Of a stretch of DNA of 64,000 nucleotides, positions 10,306 through 18,460 are shown piece after piece. Source of the DNA: Sugiyamaella lignohabitans (taxonomy: Eukaryota; Ascomycota; Dipodascomycetes; Dipodascales; Trichomonascaceae); assembly GCF_001640025.1 (NCBI RefSeq), contig NC_031674.1, positions 2,976,001-3,040,000 of the forward strand, read 5' to 3'. The position numbers were made by a program, and so were the translations under genes. Below the pieces are notes generated by a model, which worked only from the letters and a program-made list of their open reading frames with translations, searched no databases and was not told where the DNA came from. Each line of letters begins with the position of its first letter. Position 1 is the first letter of the stretch.

Positions 10306-11208
10306 TTAGTCGATGGATGGTAATTTTGGTTTGGTCGAGGTGTTAATATTGTTAACATGCTTTGGAGCTTCTGACTGAAAACTATGTTAGTGACCAAAAA
10401 CAACGGAAAAGTTAGACATTTCTACTCACCATAGAGCGCTGGGCTACTGGAGGCGACGAACTTCTACTCGTGGGAACCGACTTATGATGTTTGTTTATGC
10501 GATCAAAAAACTCGGTAACTTGACTCTTCTGTTGGCCATCATCAGACGTTACCAGTTTCCGCTTTGCTGGAGAGCTCCTTCCATCAGTTGGTGGGCTCAC
10601 TGAAGGTGAATTGTACCGACTTTCTGAATAACTATTGGAACTGATAAGTTAGAAAACAGGGGATAACAAAGTGTTTGACGACGATATCGACCGCTTGTGT
10701 GGAGTCAGCTAACGGACAGTTATCCAACCCAATACTTGCCCTTTGGACCGAACATTACGTCCACTCAAACATCGAACGATATGCGCAGCAAATCGTGACC
10801 CTGCTATATTTCTATCACAATTGGAACACTTGAAATATTTCGTATCAGTGGATTTCTCATTGCCATATATATCCTTACCAGGTATTTTGACATATTTTGG
10901 TCGCCCTACTATTTCACTCTTTTTCTGCGCTGCTTTGGAATTTGACCTTGTAGTACTCGGAGGGATTGGTACAGCTACTGTTGCAATAAATGAGTCGCCA
11001 TATGTTCTTCTAATCTTCTTTTCTTTCTGAAATGCTCGGACTGTCGCTTCATGCGCAAGGGATCGAAGAATGTCGTTGAGAACTAGCAGACTCTGTAAAT
11101 CGTCAGTAACTTTGAGACCAAATGACTAAACAATGTAATAGCTTGAAAACTTACTAGCTCTCCCACTGTTACAGGGGTTTCGGTAGCTTTTGTGTTTGCT
11201 TCAGTCAT
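10306..11208 (-). CDS. SGF11: SAGA deubiquitinase-module subunit Sgf11 (four exons, one GC-AG intron)
   Basis: Leftward exons are 11208-11155, 11092-10740, 10640-10430 and 10374-10306, giving 228 residues. Sgf11 anchors and activates Ubp8 in the SAGA deubiquitinase module acting on histone H2B. Exon 2 encodes the N-terminal helix (LLVLNDILRSLAHEATV) and the Sgf11-type zinc finger KYFKCSNCDRNIAGSRFAAHIVRCLSG (about residues 105-130). Its Cys-Cys-His-Cys ligands are intact. Exons 3 and 4 encode a Ser-rich tail (SPAKRKLVTSDDG, TEFFDRINKHH) that S. cerevisiae Sgf11, at 99 residues, lacks. The exon 2/3 junction fits only if a GC donor (GCAAGT, 10739) is used: the GTATTG next to it puts exon 3 out of frame. 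The intron has a CTAAC branch site and a CAG acceptor. Exons 1-2 are secure; the GC-AG junction is inferred from phase. Confidence 0.85.
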
Positions 11209-11753
11209 TTAGACTTGGCAACTCCGTAACCAAGTTGATCTGGGGTTGGTTTAGCTTGCCTACCTGGATCAATGCATATATCATCAACAGTAAACTTGCT
11301 GTCGACCCTGTACGGCGCTATTCAAGATAGATTGCAGTGTTGAACTATTTAGAAAGTCACTGTAGACCAAACAGAACAAAACAACATTTTTCTGAAGTTA
11401 CAAACCATATAGAACCACTAAGTTTTTGATCTCTTGTAGAATTCGGAGAGGCAATCCTAGTAAGATCAAGCTACGCTAAGGAGCCTTAGACAGATATTTG
11501 TACGGATGGACCATGCATTTATGATAATTGAGAATATTCGCTATATATATACCACTACCTGAAACGTCAAATTTCTAGTATAAAAAGGAAAAAGCAAGAT
11601 TGAAATTAACTGAGCTGCCAGGCTCGAGATCTTGAACTAGCCCAGTATTTTCCAGGGACGGACCTGCATGCAAGCTTATCTATATACGGCTGTAAAATTT
11701 ATAGCCGATATGCCGACTTTTTGACTATAGTGAGTTCCAAACTATTCACAACA
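11209..11753. promoter_or_regulatory. Divergent promoter region, SGF11 / SEN54
   Basis: These 545 bases contain a TATAAAAA element at 11579-11586, about 170 bases before the SEN54 ATG, and a short inverted repeat CTAAGG-AG-CCTTAG at 11476-11489. No open frame or RNA gene could be supported. Confidence 0.45.
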
Positions 11754-12950
11754 ATGTCGAAGGAAGCTAATGATGCCGATATCGATGTTGATATTAGTGA
11801 TGAACAGCAGGACTGGCGATTCTTGAATGCCATAGATCGGTCTGGCCAGTCCTTACCCAAGCGGGGAGAAAAAGATTATGAGCCGGATGGCACAGGATTA
11901 CAGGTCTCAACGTTGGCTGAGAGTAGAGCCGCCATGTACAAAGCTTTGGAAGGAGAGCGGAAACACTCGTCTAAGAATCACGTATCTGCTACATGGTTCG
12001 GTTATATTGGAAAAGCTCGTGTAGATGTTGTAGCTGGTCCCCATTTTATGACTATGGGCAAGGCCGACTCGTCTGGTGTGATCTGGTTGCTACCAGAAGA
12101 AGTCATTTACCTAGTGGAGAGGGGAAGCATGGAATGTTGGTGGCCCGAAGGAGCTCCAATGAGTTTACAGGCAGTTTATTCAACATGCATCAAAGCAATG
12201 GGAGATATTGAAAAGCTTCAAGTCTATTCATACTTGAGGAAGATTGGGTTTATAGTACAGAGAGCCACATCATATGACCCAGATTTCAGGGTTTTAGAGC
12301 AGCGTAAATTAGAACGAGAAGAGGCCTTGATTAATATGAGGAATAAAGCCGGTTATAGTGGGCTTCTAAGAAGATCGTTTTTAATGGGGTATAACAACTG
12401 TGTGGTTTCGCCGCTGTCATTCATTTCCCGCCAGTTGGCGAGAAGAGCGGCAACCTCGAACTCAACACTACTTTGGAGGAGTGTTTACCGAAGTTATGAA
12501 TCAATATATTCTGAGCTCAACATTATCCCTTGCCACCGGCCACCTCATCTAGAAGCTGAAGTTTCTGATTTAGATATTGAAGAACCCGCTGCTCCTTTCC
12601 GAGTCATGTTTGATGTTTGGAAACCTGGTTCTACATTCAAGAAAGCATCTCCAGGAAAACCAGATTACCGAATTGTTGTGGTTAGTGCTCGTGACGATAA
12701 AATGCCCAGTCTTAATCAGACAGCATCGCTCTTCGCCTCCGTACCAGTGAGCGAGACAACGAAAGACAAGAGTCAGATGCAAAGATTGAAAGAAGGTTGG
12801 CGGACTGTTATTTTGGCGGTTGTAGATGCCGGTATAATAAGTCTATTCAAATTGTCAGATGTCGGTTTTGGTGATGAAAAAATGTATATAAGGCCACCAC
12901 CAAAACCCAGAGCACCTCGCACTCGTAAAAATCAAAGCAAAAAGTCCTAA
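11754..12950 (+). CDS. SEN54: tRNA-splicing endonuclease subunit Sen54
   Basis: The ATG at 11754 gives 398 residues; the open frame continues upstream to a TTG that I reject. Sen54 is the structural partner of the catalytic subunit Sen2 in the heterotetrameric endonuclease that cuts introns out of pre-tRNAs. The N-terminal Sen54 domain is clear at about residues 80-155, with SATWFGYIGKARVDVV, GVIWLLPEEVIYLVERGSM and the run to YLRKIGFIVQR near 165. The far C-terminus (about 300-365) has the small endonuclease-fold segment DYRIVVVSARDDKMP and ends in a basic tail. S. cerevisiae Sen54 is 467 residues, so this is slightly short, mainly between the two domains. It converges on BRO1. Confidence 0.88.
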   Translation: MSKEANDADIDVDISDEQQDWRFLNAIDRSGQSLPKRGEKDYEPDGTGLQVSTLAESRAAMYKALEGERKHSSKNHVSATWFGYIGKARVDVVAGPHFMTMGKADSSGVIWLLPEEVIYLVERGSMECWWPEGAPMSLQAVYSTCIKAMGDIEKLQVYSYLRKIGFIVQRATSYDPDFRVLEQRKLEREEALINMRNKAGYSGLLRRSFLMGYNNCVVSPLSFISRQLARRAATSNSTLLWRSVYRSYESIYSELNIIPCHRPPHLEAEVSDLDIEEPAAPFRVMFDVWKPGSTFKKASPGKPDYRIVVVSARDDKMPSLNQTASLFASVPVSETTKDKSQMQRLKEGWRTVILAVVDAGIISLFKLSDVGFGDEKMYIRPPPKPRAPRTRKNQSKKS

Positions 12951-13022
12951 GTCGATATATGCATTATTATTTATTTATTTTATTGAAATTATTGTACTTC
13001 AATAGTAAAGACTCAACAATAA

Positions 13023-15728
13023 CTACTGCCCGTAACCGTTGTTGGAATTTTGCCGTTGGTAACTGTAGGTCGGCGAGTTGAAGTTTTGAGGATATGATGA
13101 CTGCGTCTGATACTGTGACGGCACTGGTGGCTGACTCTCAGGTTGACTGTATAATGCAGGGGTATACGCTGAAGGTACCGTATAAGGAGCCGGTGCCGGG
13201 CTATTGAAATGACTAGGTGGCTTATATTCGCGTGAATCCAATTGAGACTGAGGTGGAGGTGGTAGAGGCTGTGAGGACTGCAAGTACGAGCCACCTGGGT
13301 TTGAGAAGCTGTCATGTGAAGGACCGGAAAAACTGCTATGTACGGAATTAGGCTTTGGTGGCAGGGTCGGCGCATTTGTCATACTTGGGATACTAAAATC
13401 TCCCCGAGATGGCGGGTTGGACTCATGAGGTCTAGGTGCAATAGAGAAATCTGCAAGTTGTTGTCGAAGCTGATCCTGAGTAGCAGCATTATGGGCCGAA
13501 CGGGCTGCACTCAAAAGTCTAGCTCTCTCCTCACCTCTGTTCTGATGAAACTGCTGAGCATTCTGTAGAATTCCCAAAGAGCGCGATAGCAGGTCATCGT
13601 AAAATTCACTGCCTTTGGACATACCATCTTGAGCTGCCTTCCAACTATTATATGCCAATTTGAACCTATCGATCATGGCCAGCCTTTGAACCTTGATAGA
13701 CTCTCTACTTTTCGTTTTCTGCTTAACACTCTCATTGCTTAATACTTTTTTCCAAGTACTTGTTATTTCCTTAAGAAGAACTTTTTGATGATGTATTGTT
13801 GCCTCAAGGCGAGTTCTAAACGGCTGGAATTTCTCCAGCTCAGTCTTAAAGAGCGTTTCCTCAATGTTCGGTACCTTGCTATTCAAAATCAACAGCGATG
13901 AAATGTCATCATTGTGCACACGCTGCTTAAAATCTTTGAACAGCGTTTTGCGCTCCTGGGAGACTTTATGCAGTCTATTGAGAAGGTCATCGGTCTGCGC
14001 AACAAGTGATGCCACGTCGTCACGTTCGTCAACAATGTCAAGATCTAGCAAATTGGGGATTGATCCTGCTGACTGAGGGTTTGTGCTGGGTGCGCTAATC
14101 GTAAAAGCCTCCATAAGTTCTTGTCCATATGGGCCCGATCTCAATTTTTCGATATCCTGTCGAACGTTACCGGAATTTAAGAGCTTCTGAACCAATTGGT
14201 CAGAAACAGCACCGTTCGAAAGGCTTTCCTTAATCCGATGAATGTCTGAACTTATAGCAGAGCTTAAAGAGATAGAAGAGGTCTGATTAAACGAGTCTCC
14301 GTATTGAGATTTTGCTGTCCTCCATTGATTTTCTTCCTCATTAATAAGAGACTCCGCCTTTTTAATAGTGTTGTAAACGGTGTTCCTCTTACTTTCGAGA
14401 TTTGCGAATGTAATACTAGCACTACCAGATATTTCAGAAGCCCAGCTTTGAACATTACTGGGAAGATCCTGATCAGCACCTGCTTCAATATCAGAGTTGG
14501 ATTGTAGAATTCGTAGCGAGGCGGGGAGATCCAAAAATTCCAGAGCTGATGCCATCTCTTCCTCTGCAACTTCAACAGCCTCGCCTTCCTTTCTCAACAA
14601 ACTAGCTTTTTCCTCTGAATACAAACTGCTCTTCTCATGAACAGAGAGAGGAATGAGCTTTTCAAAAAGTTCTTTGCCGATAATCTGGCTTATGTCCTTA
14701 TTTTCTTTGTACAGCTGATTCATAGGAGTAGGCTTAGCTGCTTCCATCCCCGAGATCTCAGCAAGAGTTGCCGCATTTGGGATATGCTCATGGTAGATGA
14801 AATCATTATCTTTGTCCAATCGTTTTAGATTGAGTTCAGCGGTCTCTTGGTAAGCCTTTATGGTATCTACGAAATCAGAGTATTGTGAATGGAGAGGTAC
14901 TGCTTGCTTGACAACCTCCCGGAAACTCTCTACCGCAATGTTCAAGTATGCAAGAGCCTGGCCATACTTGTCAGTTGCTTCAAGATGCCGGGCCTGATAG
15001 TCATAGCTAATGGCAAGATAATACTTTGACTTGAGCTGAGATAAGAGATGCCATGATTTTTCTCCCCATGACTTGCTGGTATGAACAGAGGCGAGCGCTT
15101 CGCCAGCTGATTTGTACATATTTGACGTTCCTTTTGCCAGTTTAGCGACAGTAGAAGGCTTAGCAGCACTGTCGTGTATCTGCTTCAGGGTCAGTACCTC
15201 CTGGGCCTGACCAACCATTAGTTTACTAAGTGCCTTGACAGTATCTTGAACAAGATCAGAACTCGGAGCATGGAGGAAATTCTCTAAAATGAAAGCATAT
15301 ATGCCCGAAGCAGCTTGAAACGCAGCATATGATACCTTAACATCGTCGGAATCTGCTCCAATATGAGAATTGACGCTAGCCAAATTGTACAGCAGAGAGG
15401 CCTTTTCAAATGCCAATGAGTGCTGAGTGATTGGAGTATGAGTAAACGAGTCATACCAAGTAAATGACAATCTACATCCATGATCATTGACAGGAATTCT
15501 TAGTTCTAATAGTTCGAGCTGTCCATAGTATCTATAAATAATATCTCTTCCTGTCGCATCCGATGCACATCCACGAACATCTTGGCGAAGACGGTTTAAT
15601 GCGGTTATGTCTTCATTATAGACATCAGCAGTGCCATAAATACCAGTGATATATTGTCGTAACGGACCAGTCCAGTCAGTCTCACTGGTTTCCTTGAGTG
15701 GCAAGGCGATAAGAGCGGTATCCTTCAT
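13023..15728 (-). CDS. BRO1: BRO1-domain ESCRT-associated protein Bro1/Vps31 (ALIX family)
   Basis: The leftward gene starts at the ATG at 15728 (four codons inside a TTG-initiated frame) and encodes 901 residues. Bro1 binds ESCRT-III (Snf7) on endosomes and recruits the deubiquitinase Doa4 during multivesicular-body sorting. Residues 1-380 form the BRO1 domain, with the characteristic DATGRDIIYRYYGQLELLELRIPV near 55-80 and a TPR-like SWGEKSWHLLSQLKSKYYLAISYDYQA near 220. A helical V-domain follows to about 700. The last 150 residues are rich in Pro, Gln and Tyr, the usual adaptor-binding tail. Length and Pro-rich tail favour Bro1 over Rim20, the pH-signalling paralogue. Confidence 0.85.
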   Translation of the reverse strand: MKDTALIALPLKETSETDWTGPLRQYITGIYGTADVYNEDITALNRLRQDVRGCASDATGRDIIYRYYGQLELLELRIPVNDHGCRLSFTWYDSFTHTPITQHSLAFEKASLLYNLASVNSHIGADSDDVKVSYAAFQAASGIYAFILENFLHAPSSDLVQDTVKALSKLMVGQAQEVLTLKQIHDSAAKPSTVAKLAKGTSNMYKSAGEALASVHTSKSWGEKSWHLLSQLKSKYYLAISYDYQARHLEATDKYGQALAYLNIAVESFREVVKQAVPLHSQYSDFVDTIKAYQETAELNLKRLDKDNDFIYHEHIPNAATLAEISGMEAAKPTPMNQLYKENKDISQIIGKELFEKLIPLSVHEKSSLYSEEKASLLRKEGEAVEVAEEEMASALEFLDLPASLRILQSNSDIEAGADQDLPSNVQSWASEISGSASITFANLESKRNTVYNTIKKAESLINEEENQWRTAKSQYGDSFNQTSSISLSSAISSDIHRIKESLSNGAVSDQLVQKLLNSGNVRQDIEKLRSGPYGQELMEAFTISAPSTNPQSAGSIPNLLDLDIVDERDDVASLVAQTDDLLNRLHKVSQERKTLFKDFKQRVHNDDISSLLILNSKVPNIEETLFKTELEKFQPFRTRLEATIHHQKVLLKEITSTWKKVLSNESVKQKTKSRESIKVQRLAMIDRFKLAYNSWKAAQDGMSKGSEFYDDLLSRSLGILQNAQQFHQNRGEERARLLSAARSAHNAATQDQLRQQLADFSIAPRPHESNPPSRGDFSIPSMTNAPTLPPKPNSVHSSFSGPSHDSFSNPGGSYLQSSQPLPPPPQSQLDSREYKPPSHFNSPAPAPYTVPSAYTPALYSQPESQPPVPSQYQTQSSYPQNFNSPTYSYQRQNSNNGYGQ

Positions 15729-16454
15729 TATGATCAACAACCAGGTGCTAGAGGGTCAATTGAGTCTAGCTATTTGAGCACAAAGTTTTTTTACCCCAAC
15801 AAATCTTACAAATTCTAGTAATCTTCAAATGGTTGGACGAAGACAAGAGAAACAAAGCCAGCGAAGTGGTTACGGAGAACCATCTCTGTATTCTACTAAC
15901 ATGTGCGTCTTACCGACGACATAGCGCCGTACATTATACCCCACCCCACCTATCAGTGGGAGTCAACTAGCATTCACTAAATTATTACTAGTGAAAGCAA
16001 GTGAAACTTCTTTCTCAATCTCTTCCAAATTAGTGACAGAACGTTAACGAGAACCTGATCACACATAGTGCACTCGCCAAAGAGAGACACAATTAAGATG
16101 AACCGTGCTGGCTGGATAAACAGTTACAGACATGCAAGGGTCTGGTGTTGTGCAGATTTATGCAGATGTCATGTGATAGCGCATCACTGTTATCTCCCTA
16201 TGTTCTGGTGGTTGATGCAGATATCAATCAGCCCAAACGTCAACGGAAGGATTTAACATAGAAGGAAGAAACTATCTCAATATATATCATAGCACCTGAT
16301 CTGATATAGCTGGACTATATAAGAGATTCTTACTGCGTTATTTAAGCTTGTAAGGGTGGTTTAACTAAGTCATTAAGCTGGGAACAAGCTCTGGTAGTAA
16401 TTTATAAGCGGTGGGTTGTGCATTGGATCTCTCAAAGAGCAATTCCAGCAGAAG
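15729..16454. promoter_or_regulatory. Divergent promoter region, BRO1 / RMD5
   Basis: These 726 bases lack a convincing gene. A C-rich element, CCCCACCCCACC, is at 15939-15950. This resembles zinc-finger repressor or activator sites (Mig1- or Adr1-like cores), but the flanking AT tract expected for Mig1 is absent. A 62-codon frame at 16068-16256 has no recognisable feature. Confidence 0.4.
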
Positions 16455-17689
16455 ATGGAGGCAATTTTGAAGGAAATAGCTCGACTGGAAAAGTCGGGCT
16501 CCTATGACAAATGTATCGACGATGTGGATGCGCTGATAAGAACTCTGGAGGCGGCGCAAGCCAGAATTGAGGCACATCCTGAATCGGCACAGGAGACGAT
16601 ACGGACACTAGAGAGTCATGCTGAGAAAGCCAAAAAGCATATAACTAGCGATGAGAAAGAAGTATATGGTACGATTGGAAAATTTGGCAAAAGTCTTGAA
16701 AAGGTAAGTTAGGATAAAAATTCATTTTGCTTGCACTTGGGATTTAGAGCCAAGCTCTGCTTGCTCTGCGGCCAGAAGAGATTCTAACGAAATAGACGTT
16801 CAAAGGCGCAAATATTGCACCCGAGACATCAAGATTTGACCAGCTACAATCTACAAGAGAGTTGATAAATAAGGCTATCGTGATGTACTTGACCAGGAGC
16901 GGGGAATTTGATGTTGCGTCAACGTTCATGAAGGAGACCGGTGTCTCGGTGCCAGAGCATTTGTTAGGTGAATTTTGTAAGATGTATGATATCTTACAGC
17001 ATATTCAGGCTAGAGACTTGGCTCCCGCTATAGAATGGGCTACACTGAAGCGCAGTGACCTACTGGCAAGGGGAAGCAACCTCGAGTTCAGCTTACACAG
17101 ACTACAGTATATTGATTATCTGATAGAACAGAACGATTCAGTGAAAGCCATCAATTATGCAAGAAGACATTTGTCAGCATTCAAAGATCGGTACTTCAAG
17201 GAAACCTCCCAGCTTATGTCGGCTTTGTTATATGTAGGGACTATCGATAAGTCGCCATATGCCTCAGTGGTTAAATTTCCAACATATGAACAGCTCAACA
17301 TGATGTTTGCATCTGAATTTTGTTCCCTACTGGGATTCCCGCCCCAGTCACCGCTTTATCTTGCAGTTACAGCCGGATCTATTGCAATACCAACTCTTAG
17401 CAAAATGGAATCAGTTATGAAGCGACGGGGAGCTGAGTGGACAACGACTCAAGAGTTACCAGTAACGATAGATCTTCCAGAAATCTTACAATTCCACTCT
17501 ATTTTCGTATGTCCAGTTTCAAAGGAACAGACCACTGAGACAAACCCTCCTATGATGCTTCCATGTGGTCACATTCTGGCCAACGATAGTGTGAGGTCTC
17601 TGGGCAAGGAGAGTCCAACTCACATGTTCAAGTGTCCCTATTGTCCGGTGGATACCAACTATTCACAGGCTAAGCGCGTCTATTTCTAG
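16455..17689 (+). CDS. RMD5: GID/CTLH ubiquitin ligase RING subunit Rmd5/Gid2 (two exons)
   Basis: Exons 16455-16703 and 16796-17689 encode 380 residues. The phase 0 intron has GTAAGT and a CTAAC branch site 8 bases before the TAG acceptor. Rmd5 is one of two RING-like subunits of the GID E3 ligase, which in yeast degrades gluconeogenic enzymes after glucose returns. The N-terminus is coiled coil. LINKAIVMYLTRSGEFDVASTF near 107 is the LisH-like segment, followed by the CTLH/CRA region (LEFSLHRLQYIDYLIEQN). The C-terminal HSIFVCPVSKEQ...NPPMMLPCGHIL...KCPYCPV (about 322-373) is the degenerate RING typical of RMND5, not of its partner Fyv10. S. cerevisiae Rmd5 has 421 residues. A TTG-initiated extension upstream is rejected. 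Confidence 0.9.
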
Positions 17690-17886
17690 CTCTTGTTGAT
17701 ACAATTACTCACCTGGACTGAGCTGTAACCTGGAATTGATAAGCATTTACAATTGCTGAGAGGAGACTAGCACTTGATTCACCGCGTGAACCTATAACCG
17801 TGAAGTAGGGCTTAAATCCCTTCGAATCAGCTCCAAAGTTTTAAGATCTTTAATACTTTAAATAAATAATTTATAAATAGTGACTC

Positions 17887-18292
17887 TTAAGCTTGAGATA
17901 GTTGTTAATATTTATATAAGGGAACCAAATACGGGAATCAAGGATACACAAAATTCTAAATACTTACTGTCCAAAAAATCGGCAGCCACAAGAAGTTCTA
18001 AGGCCATTTCTGGCGCTATCTCAAATTCTGGGACGTTGGCTCTGTCTTTATATTTCAAATTGAAACAAAGATATTCACAGATCTTTTCCAGTAATTCGCC
18101 ACTGATGTTCCCAAGGTGCACTCTTCCATATTGCGCTTCTGTGAAGGCAGAAGCACTCAGCATACCATTTAAAGTGCCCGATATCATAGCCGCCTTTCGT
18201 GGCAACACGAAACGAAATCCATCTGAGGATATTAAAGTTACAAACTCCGATTGCTCTGGTTCCAAAATTTCTTCCATTGTGGCGCTGAACAT
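17887..18292 (-). CDS. ELC1: Elongin C (Elc1), with a probable intron in the last codon
   Basis: The leftward gene starts at 18292 or, more in keeping with family length, at the ATG at 18277 (in ACAATGG). Elongin C is a Skp1/BTB-fold adaptor that joins Ela1-type F-box proteins to a Cul3-like cullin, for example in turnover of stalled RNA polymerase II. The whole fold is visible: FVTLISSDGFRFVLPRKAAMISGTLNGML, a variable loop, GRVHLGNISGELLEKICEYL and EFEIAPEMALELLVAADFLD. Elongin C normally ends within a residue or two of that point. Here a GTAAGT donor sits directly after FLD plus one base (17967), and an AAG acceptor at 17892 joins CTTAA, completing a final Thr codon and a stop. Without splicing the frame would add an unfamiliar 18-residue tail to 17912. 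Confidence 0.85.
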
Positions 18293-18379
18293 ATATTACT
18301 CTGTTAATAGCGCTAGTCGGGTACCTGCCAGAATCAGCCGCGCTGACCACCGAGTATAAACCACAGTATCAGGTGCAGG

Positions 18380-18395
18380 TTATCTTATCTTATCC
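18380..18395. promoter_or_regulatory. Triple GATAA tandem in the ELC1-VPS16 promoter
   Basis: Three consecutive TTATC units (GATAA on the other strand) lie within the 168-bp gap shared by ELC1 and VPS16. This is a typical tandem binding site for GATA zinc-finger factors; binding here is inferred. Confidence 0.4.
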
Positions 18396-18460
18396 GAGCA
18401 GTACCTTCCGAGTTTGTTGGCCATTGCACAGGTTACTCTATAAGCCAACCAAACGACAGG

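Noticed and set aside
15939..15950. CCCCACCCCACC as a Mig1 site before RMD5
   Set aside because: Attractive because GID acts in the glucose response, but the AT tract required for Mig1 is absent and the match is only to a short core.
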